From the NCBI GenBank assembly GCA_022969175.1, contig JALJPB010000017.1, forward strand, positions 1 through 64,000: a stretch of 64,000 nt of DNA. Reading direction: 5' to 3'. Position numbers and translations under genes: made by a program. Under the pieces are notes generated by a model. It was not told the DNA's origin and did no database searches. It saw only the letters and a list, made by a program, of their open reading frames with translations. Shown piece by piece: positions 26,081-34,723 of this stretch; positions within the stretch are counted from its first letter, which is position 1, and each line of letters starts with the position of its first letter. Source of the DNA: Colwellia sp. (GTDB lineage Bacteria > Pseudomonadota > Gammaproteobacteria > Enterobacterales > Alteromonadaceae).

Positions 26081-27039
26081 TCATTGAAGAAATAAGTCGT
26101 GGCCATAAATTAATTAGCCAGCATAAGTTGTCAAAGGATGCCATATTAATTGGTAGGGGCTATCAAAACGATATTATTTTATCTGACCCACACATTTGCC
26201 CAGACCATTTACAATTAACATTTGATGGCGAACATTGGCTGATTGAAGATCAAGGGACTATCAATGGCAGTTATCTTGAAGATGGCAAAACTGGCCTTAA
26301 TAACCATATAATTAATTCAGGTGATATTTTTAGCATTGGTAAAAGTTTACTGCGTATTGTTTTTGTTAATCACCCCGTTGCCGAAACTGTTCATTTTAGT
26401 GCCTTCGAAAATTTCATTAATATTATGCGCCACCCGGTAATGCTAGCATTAAGTATGTCTGTATTCGCCTTTGTAACAGGCTATATTTTCTATTTAAATA
26501 GAGCTACAGAAGCTAATTTTAGTCAATTTTTAGCGCCCGTAATTGGCATGAGTTTACTGTTCTCTGCTTGGCCTATTGGTGTAGCCCTGATGTCTCATCT
26601 CACTAAGCACGAAGCACGGATAATGACTCAATTAGGCATTAGTTTTGCGTTTTTCAACCTGCTTTGGGTAAGCGATATTATACAAAATATCGTAAAATTT
26701 AATTTTTCGAGTAATTGGCCACTCAGTAACCTTTTTTCTTTAATCCCGATAGCTTTAGCCTTTTGCCTTTTCTGGCTTAATAGCTACATTGGCTTTCATA
26801 TGACAGCGCGTCGTAGAATAGTTGTTTCAGTTGGCCTGACATTATTATTTTTTGGTGGCAGTTACTTAGTTCAACTCAGTAATAAACCCGAATTTAGTGC
26901 CCGTCCACATTATGATGCTACGATAATGACACCAGGCTTTATGTTTATGCCCAGTAGTGATGTTGATAAGTTTATTCTTGATAGTGAAAAATTATTCACT
27001 AAAGCACAAAAAGCAGCAGCAAAAAAGAAAGGTGAATAA
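26071..27039 (+). CDS. FHA-domain integral membrane protein
   Basis: A 322-residue protein. Residues about 1-100 form a forkhead-associated domain: LIGRGYQNDIIL, PDHLQLTFD and TINGSYLEDG. The phosphothreonine-contacting serine of the usual SxxH motif is cysteine here (CPDH), so peptide binding may be altered. About five transmembrane segments follow (near residues 118-140, 150-172, 183-205, 217-240, 247-266), with a lysine-rich cytoplasmic tail. It overlaps the trypsin-like gene, suggesting that it tethers or regulates the protease pathway. No kinase gene is adjacent. Confidence 0.85.
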   Translation: MEIIIEEISRGHKLISQHKLSKDAILIGRGYQNDIILSDPHICPDHLQLTFDGEHWLIEDQGTINGSYLEDGKTGLNNHIINSGDIFSIGKSLLRIVFVNHPVAETVHFSAFENFINIMRHPVMLALSMSVFAFVTGYIFYLNRATEANFSQFLAPVIGMSLLFSAWPIGVALMSHLTKHEARIMTQLGISFAFFNLLWVSDIIQNIVKFNFSSNWPLSNLFSLIPIALAFCLFWLNSYIGFHMTARRRIVVSVGLTLLFFGGSYLVQLSNKPEFSARPHYDATIMTPGFMFMPSSDVDKFILDSEKLFTKAQKAAAKKKGE

Positions 27040-27096
27040 AGTAAAGCAACAATTAGCCATCAGGCTAGTGTTGTTAGCTAAATTTAGGAAAAAAAA

Positions 27097-27120
27097 CTGG
27101 GGAGTTTTTCAACTTCCCAG
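27097..27120. terminator. bidirectional terminator
   Basis: CTGGGGAGTT and AACTTCCCAG form a 10-bp stem with one mismatch around a TTTC loop, preceded by A residues and followed by CTTTTA. It lies between the convergent FHA gene and trpS. A tandem TTAAGACGA repeat follows at 27131-27149. Confidence 0.7.
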
Positions 27121-27165
27121 CTTTTAAAATTTAAGACGACTTAAGACGAACTTAGGTTACTTACA

Positions 27166-28170
27166 CTATGGACGTGGAATTAAACCCACAGCATCATAAA
27201 CATTAGCTAAGACCTTACTTGCTCTTAAAGATGCTTTTTCAGCACCATTGCGCATTACTTGTTCTAAAAATGCCTGATCTTCACGGTATTGATGATATTT
27301 GGTTTGAATTGGCGCCAACAAGGCAACCACAGCCTCAGCTACATCCCCCTTTAAATGGCCATACATTTTATCTTCGTATTGTGGCACCAACTGCTCAATA
27401 CTTTGATCTGTGGCACATGACAATAAAGATAAAAGGTTTGATACCCCTGGTTTTTCAGCCAAGTCATAATAAATATTTGCTTGTTCATCAGAGTCAGTTA
27501 CTGCACGTTTTATTTTTTTGGCAATTTTTTTAGGATCTTCTAATAAACCAATAAAATTTCCAGGATTAGTATCTGATTTAGACATTTTCTTGGTTGGCTC
27601 TAACAAGCTCATTACTCGAGCGCCGTGCTCAGGAATGTAAGGATCTGGAACGGTAAATACTTCACCATGAAGATTATTAAAGCGAGTAGAAATATCTCGA
27701 GCAAGTTCTAAATGCTGCTTTTGGTCTTCACCAACCGGCACAGTATCTGCTTGGTATAATAATATATCGGCTGCCATTAATACCGGATAAGTAAACAACC
27801 CTGAATTCATATTAGCTTCAGACTTTTGTGACTTATCTTTGTATTGAGTCATGCGGTTAAGCTCACCCATTTGGGTATAACAATTTAGTATCCAATTTAA
27901 CTGACTGTGCTCAGGCACATGAGACTGAATAAAAATAGTGCTTTTTTCAGGATCAACACCACAGGCCAAATATAGCGCTAAACCATCTAGGGTCGCTTTT
28001 CGTAAATCTTCAGGGTTAGGCCGTACAGTAATAGCATGTTGATTAACCAACATGTAATAACATTCGTGATCATCTTGCATGTTAACCCATTGCTTAATGG
28101 CACCTAAATAATTGCCTATGGTTAACTCACCAGATGGCTGACAGCCACTTAATACAATTGGTTTACTCAT
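27166..28170 (-). CDS. trpS: tryptophanyl-tRNA synthetase
   Basis: A 334-residue class I aminoacyl-tRNA synthetase charging tRNA-Trp. The ATP-binding HIGH-like motif is [11 protein letters not shown] (about residues 14-24) and the KMSKS loop is KKMSKSD (about residue 195). Length equals the E. coli enzyme. AAGGGATAATC precedes the ATG. It lies 26 bases downstream of rpe, probably in the same operon. In E. coli gph sits between rpe and trpS; here it is absent. Confidence 0.97.
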   Translation of the reverse strand: MSKPIVLSGCQPSGELTIGNYLGAIKQWVNMQDDHECYYMLVNQHAITVRPNPEDLRKATLDGLALYLACGVDPEKSTIFIQSHVPEHSQLNWILNCYTQMGELNRMTQYKDKSQKSEANMNSGLFTYPVLMAADILLYQADTVPVGEDQKQHLELARDISTRFNNLHGEVFTVPDPYIPEHGARVMSLLEPTKKMSKSDTNPGNFIGLLEDPKKIAKKIKRAVTDSDEQANIYYDLAEKPGVSNLLSLLSCATDQSIEQLVPQYEDKMYGHLKGDVAEAVVALLAPIQTKYHQYREDQAFLEQVMRNGAEKASLRASKVLANVYDAVGLIPRP

Positions 28171-28196
28171 GATTATCCCTTATTTTATTTTTTAAT

Positions 28197-28871
28197 TTAG
28201 CTAGCAACTGATGCAAGTTCTGCACGCATCTGCTCAATGACTTTTTTATAATCGGGTTGTGAAAAAATAGCAGAGCCCGCAACAAACATATCTGCACCCG
28301 CTAAAGCAATTTCTGCAATATTATCAACTTTCACACCGCCATCAACCTGTAATCTAATGTCAAAGCCACTGGCATCAATTTTCTGGCGAACTAAACGAAG
28401 TTTATCAAGTGTTGATGGAATAAAAGATTGCCCACCAAAACCTGGGTTGACGGACATTAATAAAATAACGTCGATTTTTTCCATAACAAAATCTAAATAA
28501 TGAAGTGGTGTTGCTGGATTAAAAACTAAACCGGCCTTACATCCATGTTCTTTAATAAGCTGTATAGTGCGATCTAAATGAACACTCGCCTCTGGATGAA
28601 AGGTAATAATATCAGCCCCAGCTTTTGCAAATCCTGGAATGAGACTGTCAACAGGTTCAACCATTAAGTGCACATCTATCGGAGCAGTAATACCATAATC
28701 TCTTAATGACTGACAAACCATTGGGCCGAAAGTCAAATTGGGGACAAAGTGATTATCCATAACGTCGAAATGAACAACATCGGCACCCGCGGACAAAACA
28801 TTTGCAACATCATCCCCTAATCGAGCAAAGTCTGCCGAAAGAATCGAAGGAGCAATTAAAAATGAAGACAT
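28197..28871 (-). CDS. rpe: ribulose-phosphate 3-epimerase
   Basis: A 224-residue TIM-barrel enzyme interconverting ribulose 5-phosphate and xylulose 5-phosphate in the pentose phosphate pathway. Family signatures are visible: [14 protein letters not shown] at the N-terminus, [19 protein letters not shown] with the metal-binding His/Asp, [19 protein letters not shown] and VDGGV near the end. First gene of a short rpe-trpS unit; its promoter must lie in the divergent region shared with the TorF-type porin gene. Confidence 0.97.
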   Translation of the reverse strand: MSSFLIAPSILSADFARLGDDVANVLSAGADVVHFDVMDNHFVPNLTFGPMVCQSLRDYGITAPIDVHLMVEPVDSLIPGFAKAGADIITFHPEASVHLDRTIQLIKEHGCKAGLVFNPATPLHYLDFVMEKIDVILLMSVNPGFGGQSFIPSTLDKLRLVRQKIDASGFDIRLQVDGGVKVDNIAEIALAGADMFVAGSAIFSQPDYKKVIEQMRAELASVAS

Positions 28872-29012
28872 AAGCTGAACCTAATAAGTTATCGTTTATA
28901 AAATCTGCGCGGCATTATAAACCATAAGCAGACAATTTTAATTTTTTATCCTTAATTTATAATTATTTCATCATTATTTTGTTGCACTTTTTTTGCTCAT
29001 CCCCTGATAGAA

Positions 29013-29029
29013 CGCACCACTTTGATGCA
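29013..29029. promoter_or_regulatory. NtrC-type enhancer site
   Basis: CGCACCA-CTT-TGATGCA matches the NtrC consensus TGCACCA-N3-TGGTGCA at 12 of 14 informative positions. It is centred about 107 bases upstream of the GG of the sigma-54 promoter, a normal enhancer distance. A weaker half-matching site lies at 28983-28999. Confidence 0.65.
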
Positions 29030-29126
29030 CTTTTCAGAAACATCAAAATTACTGTATGTAAAAACCATAATCATAACCACCTGATATTACTACACAAACA
29101 CAAAGCATAACTTATAAAACAAAGCT

Positions 29127-29142
29127 CGGCACTATCTTTGCT
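29127..29142 (+). promoter_or_regulatory. sigma-54 promoter for the TorF-type porin
   Basis: CGGCACTATCTTTGCT matches the RpoN consensus TGGCACN5TTGCT, with GG (29128-29129) and GC (29140-29141) separated by the required ten bases. Together with the NtrC site it predicts induction under nitrogen limitation. Expected transcription start is about 29153, 37 bases before the ATG. Confidence 0.75.
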
Positions 29143-29189
29143 TTTTCACTATCAGACGAAAATATAATAATTAACTTAAAGAGATAACC

Positions 29190-29840
29190 ATGAAAAAAAA
29201 ACTATTAAGCATCGCACTTACTTCATTATTAGCAACAACCTTCATTTCAACGTCTGCAGTTGCTGTTGAAGGTCTCAGTACCAATGTTGGTTTAGTGTCA
29301 CAATACTTTTTCCGTGGTATCGCCCAAACCACTACTGCATCAGCAAGTGCCGGTGTAGATTATGAGACAGGAAACTTTTCTGTTGGTGCATGGACAGCTG
29401 ATGTACAAGATGGTTTAGAAATTGATTTATACGGTAGTTATAGCTTAGAACTTGATAGCGGCCTTGGCCTTAGTGCCGGTTTTACTACCTATCAATATAC
29501 CGGTGATTTTGACTCCGCTTATAACGAAGTAAACCTAGGTTTATCTTATAGCTTTTTCTCTGTTTCATATAATGTCGGCCAACACGAAGAAGATAAAGGG
29601 TTAACTATTGAAGAAGCCGATTACGATTTTCTATCAGTAACTGCCGAATACGAAGGATTTTATGCCAGTTACGGTACTTGGGGTAAAGACTTTGACGGTG
29701 ATTATGTTGAACTTGGTTATGGTACCGAGGTTGCTGGATTTGATATCGGTGTTGCAGTAATCGCTAATTCAAAAGAGCTTGACTTAGAAACGGGTAAGGG
29801 TGACGAGTCTATCGTTTTTAGCATTGGTAAGTCTTTCTAG
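29190..29840 (+). CDS. TorF-family putative porin (Gcw_chp)
   Basis: A 216-residue outer-membrane protein with signal peptide (MKKKLLSIALTSLLATTFIS..., cleavage near AVA-VE). After it comes LSTNVGLVSQYFFRGIAQT, the start signature of the TIGR02001/TorF putative porin family, then about 12 amphipathic beta-strands, ending in SIGKSF with terminal phenylalanine. In many gammaproteobacteria this gene precedes glnK-amtB and serves nitrogen uptake; here those genes do not follow. AAAGAGATAACC precedes the ATG. NtrC and sigma-54 sites upstream fit nitrogen-stress regulation. Confidence 0.88.
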   Translation: MKKKLLSIALTSLLATTFISTSAVAVEGLSTNVGLVSQYFFRGIAQTTTASASAGVDYETGNFSVGAWTADVQDGLEIDLYGSYSLELDSGLGLSAGFTTYQYTGDFDSAYNEVNLGLSYSFFSVSYNVGQHEEDKGLTIEEADYDFLSVTAEYEGFYASYGTWGKDFDGDYVELGYGTEVAGFDIGVAVIANSKELDLETGKGDESIVFSIGKSF

Positions 29841-29921
29841 ATGGTAAAAAAAGCTGCTACTGACATTAAGTTGCTAATTGGTTATACTTCAACCGAATAG
29901 CAACTTACTCTCGGAAAATTC

Positions 29922-30215
29922 ATGTCAAAACGGATAATGACAAAACTCAATGTTTTTACTTTTGCTGTCTTTTTGATTTTTGGCCTAAATAAACTTCACG
30001 CTGACAAACAAGTTCACTTAGCTCAATTAAGTAAATCTTGTATGGCAATTGAATCTAATTTGCCAATGAATCATGCCGCTCATCCTTGCAGCAGAGTATA
30101 CTCTCCAAATGAAAGTCTATGGTCATGGTTATCTGGCGATAGCCAATCAGCCCACCTGCATTTTTTAGATTTAACCGAACTTATTCAAGCTAACCTACAT
30201 TCATTGAGCAAGTAA
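29922..30215 (+). CDS. small exported protein of unknown function
   Basis: A 97-residue protein with a hydrophobic N-terminal segment (about residues 9-24, MTKLNVFTFAVFLIFGL) ending near LHA-DK, likely a signal peptide. Two cysteines (SCMAIES and HPCSRVY) might pair in the periplasm. No family recognised. Its stop is directly followed by the ATG of the DUF2970 gene, so the two form an operon. A second in-frame ATG six codons in is an alternative start. Confidence 0.65.
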   Translation: MSKRIMTKLNVFTFAVFLIFGLNKLHADKQVHLAQLSKSCMAIESNLPMNHAAHPCSRVYSPNESLWSWLSGDSQSAHLHFLDLTELIQANLHSLSK

Positions 30216-30413
30216 ATGACAGAGAAAAAGAAAACATCTCACCTTGATACGGTAAAAAGTGTTGCTGCTGCCTTTTTTGGTGTACAAAGCGATAAAAACA
30301 GACAACAGGACTTCAGCCAAGGAAAGTTAAGTCACTTTATTATTATTGGTATTTTAGGCGTTATTGTTTTTATCGGTATACTTATCGCCATTGTCTCTTT
30401 GGTACTTCCTTAA
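30216..30413 (+). CDS. DUF2970 small membrane protein
   Basis: A 65-residue protein. The N-terminal half has the DUF2970 signature (TVKSVAAAFFGVQSDKNRQQDF) broken here as VKSVAAAFFGVQSDKNRQQ; the C-terminal half is one transmembrane helix (about residues 41-63). Its ATG abuts the preceding stop codon, implying coupled translation. The family is widespread in proteobacteria with unknown function. Confidence 0.85.
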   Translation: MTEKKKTSHLDTVKSVAAAFFGVQSDKNRQQDFSQGKLSHFIIIGILGVIVFIGILIAIVSLVLP

Positions 30414-30446
30414 GTTAGCTTCCTTAGCTTTGTAATGTCGATTGAA

Positions 30447-30923
30447 CTACGGACTCACTTTCCAAATTTTGTCAGACGCCTCAAGATAAGTTGCTAAAGC
30501 CGCTGAACCATACCACTCAATAACCTCTGCCGCTAAATAGTTAGCTTTAATTGCCGGATCAGAAAGTAAAATTTCATTTGCCTGATCAATACTTGATACA
30601 TCTAAAATAAAAATGCCTCGATAAGTTTTGTCATTTTTCCCTAAAGGTCCAGCGACAATTAATTTTTTCTCATCAACTAAACGACTAATATTATCTATGT
30701 GCCCTTTAAAAGCTGCATTTTTTAGTGTTTTATCGGTAGAAGTATTACTGCCGGTTTTGAGAATAACTAAAACAAACTTTTTCATACCATAATCATCTGC
30801 ACCTAAATCAGCCGCTAATTTAGCATCATAATTTGGGTTGGTATTTAGCTGAGCATTATCGGTATTAGCCAAAGCTGATATTGAGACAAATATTAACGTT
30901 AGTATTAACAGATTGTTTTTCAT
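30447..30923 (-). CDS. exported YciI-like protein
   Basis: A 158-residue protein from the ATG at 30923, preceded by AGAGGATTTAAA; the upstream extension is rejected. A signal peptide (MKNNLLILTLIFVSISALA) leads into a YCII domain: MKKFVLVILKTG, HIDNISRLVDEKKLIVAGPL, GIFILDVSSIDQANEILLSD and DPAIKANYLAAEVIEWYG. YciI domains have a ferredoxin-like fold with an unproven catalytic role; an exported version with a C-terminal tail is less usual than the cytoplasmic form. It lies downstream of ssb on the same strand but beyond a strong terminator. Confidence 0.85.
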   Translation of the reverse strand: MKNNLLILTLIFVSISALANTDNAQLNTNPNYDAKLAADLGADDYGMKKFVLVILKTGSNTSTDKTLKNAAFKGHIDNISRLVDEKKLIVAGPLGKNDKTYRGIFILDVSSIDQANEILLSDPAIKANYLAAEVIEWYGSAALATYLEASDKIWKVSP

Positions 30924-31023
30924 TTTAAATCCTCTTATCCATAATTTCATTCAACAAATTAGTAAATGTAGAATATCCTTAAGACATTAAACATATAGAG
31001 ATTTATTGGTATATACAAACAAA

Positions 31024-31049
31024 AAAAGGTGAGCATATGCTCACCTTTT
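31024..31049. terminator. ssb terminator, perfect 26-bp palindrome
   Basis: AAAAGGTGAGCAT and ATGCTCACCTTTT are perfect reverse complements with terminal A/T runs on both sides. It lies 27 bases after the ssb stop and works as an intrinsic terminator in either direction. Confidence 0.85.
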
Positions 31050-31075
31050 CTTTACACTTATGAGTTATATATTTC

Positions 31076-31756
31076 CTAGAAAGGGATATCATCATCAAAA
31101 TCAATTGATGGTTCTTGTGGGTTTACTTTAGCTTGCTGGTTTTGTTGTGGTTGTTGATAACCACCCTGCTGCTGTTGCCCTTGTTGAGAATAGCCACCAG
31201 CTTGTTTTTGTGGTGCTTGCTGGCTTTGCTGTGATTGATAGCCGCCTGACTGTTGTGAAGCTTGCTGCTGCCCTTGTTGAGAGAAGCCACCTTGTTGCTG
31301 TGGTGCTGCTTTATTATAAGCTGGCTGCTGTGGTGCTTGTTGCTGCCCTTGTTGAGAAGAGAAGCCACCTTGTTGTTGCTGTCCTTGGAAACCACCTGAT
31401 TGACCAGAAGGTTTGCCGTCAAGCATTTGCATTACGCCATTAAAACCTTGAACAACTACTTCTGTAGTGTATTGATCTTGGCCTTGTTGGTTTTGCCATT
31501 TACGTGTTTGCAATGAACCTTCTAAATAAACTTTTGAACCTTTTTTCAAGTATTCGCCGGCAATTTCAGCTAACTTGCCAAAAATAGCAACACGATGCCA
31601 TTCTGTTTTTTCTTTTTGTTCGCCCGTTTGCTTGTCTTTCCAACTATCAGAAGTTGCAACGGTAAGGTTGGCTACTGCGCCACCACTTGGCATAAAACGA
31701 ACTTCAGGATCTTTACCTAAATTGCCTAAAATAATTACTTTGTTAACACCTGCCAT
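31076..31756 (-). CDS. ssb: single-stranded DNA-binding protein
   Basis: A 226-residue SSB. Residues 1-112 are the OB fold ([47 protein letters not shown]). A long low-complexity linker of glutamine, glycine, serine and proline (about 115-205) with repeats of the form [12 protein letters not shown] follows, and the acidic tip DFDDDIPF recruits repair and replication partners. The linker is longer than in E. coli SSB (178 residues total). AGGAATCTTTC precedes the ATG. A short CGGTAA/TTACCG dyad lies upstream at 31777-31793. Confidence 0.97.
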   Translation of the reverse strand: MAGVNKVIILGNLGKDPEVRFMPSGGAVANLTVATSDSWKDKQTGEQKEKTEWHRVAIFGKLAEIAGEYLKKGSKVYLEGSLQTRKWQNQQGQDQYTTEVVVQGFNGVMQMLDGKPSGQSGGFQGQQQQGGFSSQQGQQQAPQQPAYNKAAPQQQGGFSQQGQQQASQQSGGYQSQQSQQAPQKQAGGYSQQGQQQQGGYQQPQQNQQAKVNPQEPSIDFDDDIPF

Positions 31757-31894
31757 GAAAGATTCCTATTCGTTTGCGGTAAATACATTACCGTCTATGC
31801 CTTAATTTTTAGTAGATCGATTCTATACCAATCTTGCCAAATAATCCTTATTTTTGTCTTTTTTTACGGTAAAAAATGATTAATTTTTTTATAA

Positions 31895-32296
31895 TTATTT
31901 AAGGTGTTGTTGCATCACAATTTTAATATCATCTGGAATTTTCTTTGATGTTTGCTCTCGGTAACAAAAATGCACCATAACAGCCGTGCCTGACCCACAT
32001 TTTTTATCATTTTGCCAAAGCTCCTGATAAACATCAAAAGAAGCACCGCCAATTCGACTGATATAAGTTCGCACCTCAATAAGGGAACCATAAAAAATCT
32101 GGCCATGATACTCAACGGTGATTTTGGCTAAAATCAGTTGCCAGTCTTTGATATCTAATTTTGGCATAAAAAGTTTAAAGACTGGATCTCGTGCCCCCTC
32201 AAACCAAATAGGAACCATAGTATTATTAACATGCCCTAATGCATCAGTATCACTAAAGCGAGGTGTTATTTGTTCTTTAAACATGGTGTTATCCAT
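31895..32296 (-). CDS. hot-dog acyl-CoA thioesterase (4HBT family)
   Basis: A 133-residue thioesterase of the YbgC/4-hydroxybenzoyl-CoA type. The signature RFSDTDALGHVNNTMVPIWF places the catalytic aspartate near residue 15-17; WQLILAKITVEYHGQIFYG and RISRIGGASFDVYQEL follow the family layout. The ATG at 32296 gives a normal N-terminus; the longest frame would add 20 unrelated residues, and an ATG at 32284 is also possible. No Shine-Dalgarno decides between them. Likely hydrolyses short or medium acyl-CoA. Confidence 0.85.
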   Translation of the reverse strand: MDNTMFKEQITPRFSDTDALGHVNNTMVPIWFEGARDPVFKLFMPKLDIKDWQLILAKITVEYHGQIFYGSLIEVRTYISRIGGASFDVYQELWQNDKKCGSGTAVMVHFCYREQTSKKIPDDIKIVMQQHLK

Positions 32297-33007
32297 TAAA
32301 ATTTTAGTGTAATTATTGTAACATGCACTTAAGATTGATTTAAATCCTTGCGACAAAAATGATAGGACTGACTTAATAGAAGTATAGCCAAATACAATTC
32401 ATGAAGATTTTTCAACTAACTTTATCAAGCAGTTTGAGCAAAGCCAACATCAGCAATGCAAGTTATTTCACCCGCTTGTACTGAAAAACCATCATGTTGT
32501 ATACAGAGTTATTTTTCCAGCTTAATCAGCTGTATATCAATTACTTTTCAACACCTTGATACAAAAATTCCGACAGTTATAACCGCAGATAATGTTGATA
32601 AAATTGGCAAGCCCAACGCGATAAATATTATGCGTTATATATTTCGTTTAGGCTCTTTTACCGTCCAAAAATATATTGGCAATAAGGGTTACTGGCATTC
32701 TGAGATTTTTCCACAGACCGGCACGAATGATTCATGACACAGATTATTGCTGGCTATTATTTATCTAAATGACGTTGAAGAATGTAGTAAAACCGACTTT
32801 TATTATTAAGATAAATCAATAAAACCTCATGCCGATACTATGATCGGTGGCACATTGCAGCTTTACCCATACCCGTAGAGGCAATATTACTGTTTCTTCT
32901 AATAAATAGGTAAATTTCTTGGTTATTATTTAATCCAGCTGACAAAGTTTATACCACACCAAGATAAGGTGTTTTGGAGGAAAAACTATCCACCAGCAGA
33001 TACGTAG
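32297..33007. other. long intergenic stretch, no confident gene
   Basis: About 700 bases without a convincing gene. A 93-codon frame at 32456-32737 has no family likeness. GGAGG at 32976-32980 is too far from the next ATG to serve it. A short stretch at 32988-33003 (CCACCAGCAGATACG) nearly repeats part of the mmcQ tail seen at 23879-23894. The composition suggests decayed material. Confidence 0.4.
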
Positions 33008-34711
33008 ATGAAAGTTAAACACGCCCTTAGCATTTGGACTATAGTTATAGATAAGGATAGGATTTATAATAGGATTGTAGTTATTATTAAAGTTGTTTTT
33101 TCAGTTAAGCTTATCATTTTATTATTGTTATTTCTCGGTGTAGAGCAATTTGCAAACGCGAAAGAAGACACCGAACTTTGCTTGAATAATAATCCTACCA
33201 TAAACTTCAAGCCACAACCTATATTTGATGAAAGCGACAAAGATACTCTTTTTTTTCACCGATGGGCGAATGCCCTACACATTACCACCAAAGAAATTGC
33301 GTTAAAAAATGAAGCCGCTTTTTTTATAGTTCAATGTAAAAAAGGTCCTGCTGAATTAGCCGAATTAGAACGCCATTTACGTAGTAAAAAATACATTAGA
33401 GATGCTTCTGTCAGCTATATTCAAAATGAAGAAAATGGCAAAGATATTGAGATAAAAACTTGGGATACTTGGTCATTAATGCCAACAATCAGTTTTGGCC
33501 GAAAAGGCGGTGTAAACACCTACAGTTTTGGTATCAAAGATCGAAATTTATTAGGGTTAGGCATTGACGCAGAAATTGAATCTTATACTAATGTTCAGCG
33601 CTCAGGCTATAAGTTCATAAGCACGATTCCACTTTATCAAAAAATGAATACCAACCTCACGATCAAATTTGCCGACAATGACGATGGCAAACAGCATGCA
33701 TTACGCTTACAAAAATCTTTTGCCAGCTTTAGTACGCAATACGCATACAATGTTGCATTTAACGATGAGTCGCGAGTTGACACTATATTTCAAAATGCTT
33801 CGGAGCAATCAACCTTTGGCCATGATCTTAACTACAAAACACTCAATTATGCATGGCTAGCAGAAAATAGTGACGATAGCGTATTTAGAATTAACCTGGG
33901 TTTCACTCAAGATGAGCATGTATTCTCCACACCAATTAATGACAATTTAGCAGACCTTCCTGTAAGTCAATTACCTAGAGATAGAGAGTTTATTTATCCT
34001 TGGGTAGGTCTTGAATATATAGAAAAAAACTTTCAACAAATGACAAATATCCACTTAATTACTCAAATAGAAGACTTTAATCATGGCTGGCAAATTAACA
34101 CTTCATTTGGTATTGGCGATGGCAACAATGCCAACAGTGCGTGGGTCTTTTGGCGGGCAAATATCAAAAAAGGCTTTGTGCTAAATGAAGATGCCTTATT
34201 GTTAATGAGTTTATCAATGAGTGGTGATATTTATGATCAAGGAAACAGCCGAATTATTTCAAGACTCAATACGGAATACTTTCATAAACTTTCTAAAAAT
34301 TGGGGGTTTTACTTTAATAACGTCAATGTACTCAGTAAAAACCAATATCAGGATCGTCCAGTAACTATGGGAGGTAATGTAGGCTTAAGAGGCTTTCCTT
34401 TACAATATCAACATGGTGAAGACAGTGTAAAACTAACCTCTGAGATCAGATATTATCCGCGACTAAATATATGGAAAATTTTTGATGTCGCTGGTGCGAT
34501 ATTTTTTGATGCTGGTAAAGCTTTTGGTGATGTCATTCAAGAGAATATAGAGCAAGACTGGTTATATTCATCAGGTATTGGTTTACGATTTTATTCACCC
34601 CACACGGGAGGGAATAATAATATTATTCATTTAGATCTAGCCTTCCCACAATCTAACAACCCAGATATTGATAGTGTCGAAATAAGAATTCAAGCTAAAA
34701 AGTCTTTTTAG
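33008..34711 (+). CDS. BamA/TamA-like outer-membrane protein with POTRA
   Basis: A 567-residue protein. A hydrophobic segment (about residues 34-48) ending near ANA-KE is the signal peptide; the 30 residues before it are unusual and the true start is uncertain, although no alternative ATG or GTG exists. Residues about 75-155 resemble one POTRA domain (AELERHLRSKKYIRDASVSY). The remainder is a beta-barrel of the bacterial surface antigen type, with the conserved GLRGFPLQYQ motif (about residue 465) and SEIRYYPRL before the end, closing in KKSF. Too small for BamA; it may export or insert a particular substrate. Confidence 0.82.
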   Translation: MKVKHALSIWTIVIDKDRIYNRIVVIIKVVFSVKLIILLLLFLGVEQFANAKEDTELCLNNNPTINFKPQPIFDESDKDTLFFHRWANALHITTKEIALKNEAAFFIVQCKKGPAELAELERHLRSKKYIRDASVSYIQNEENGKDIEIKTWDTWSLMPTISFGRKGGVNTYSFGIKDRNLLGLGIDAEIESYTNVQRSGYKFISTIPLYQKMNTNLTIKFADNDDGKQHALRLQKSFASFSTQYAYNVAFNDESRVDTIFQNASEQSTFGHDLNYKTLNYAWLAENSDDSVFRINLGFTQDEHVFSTPINDNLADLPVSQLPRDREFIYPWVGLEYIEKNFQQMTNIHLITQIEDFNHGWQINTSFGIGDGNNANSAWVFWRANIKKGFVLNEDALLLMSLSMSGDIYDQGNSRIISRLNTEYFHKLSKNWGFYFNNVNVLSKNQYQDRPVTMGGNVGLRGFPLQYQHGEDSVKLTSEIRYYPRLNIWKIFDVAGAIFFDAGKAFGDVIQENIEQDWLYSSGIGLRFYSPHTGGNNNIIHLDLAFPQSNNPDIDSVEIRIQAKKSF

Positions 34712-34723
34712 TCGTTAAAGCTA

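Noticed and set aside
31123-31443. Long frames on both strands inside the ssb linker
   Set aside because: They are shadows of the repetitive Q/G-rich ssb coding sequence.
31777-31793. CGGTAA/TTACCG dyad upstream of ssb
   Set aside because: Only six bases per arm, no known regulator; could be chance.
32456-32737. 93-codon plus-strand frame
   Set aside because: No ribosome site, no family likeness and a patchy composition; treated as part of the gene-poor stretch.
32841-32890. Minus-strand phrase NIASTGMGK resembling a helicase Walker A motif
   Set aside because: The frame is closed by stop codons within about 25 residues on both sides and no helicase or cas gene surrounds it; too short to call a relic.
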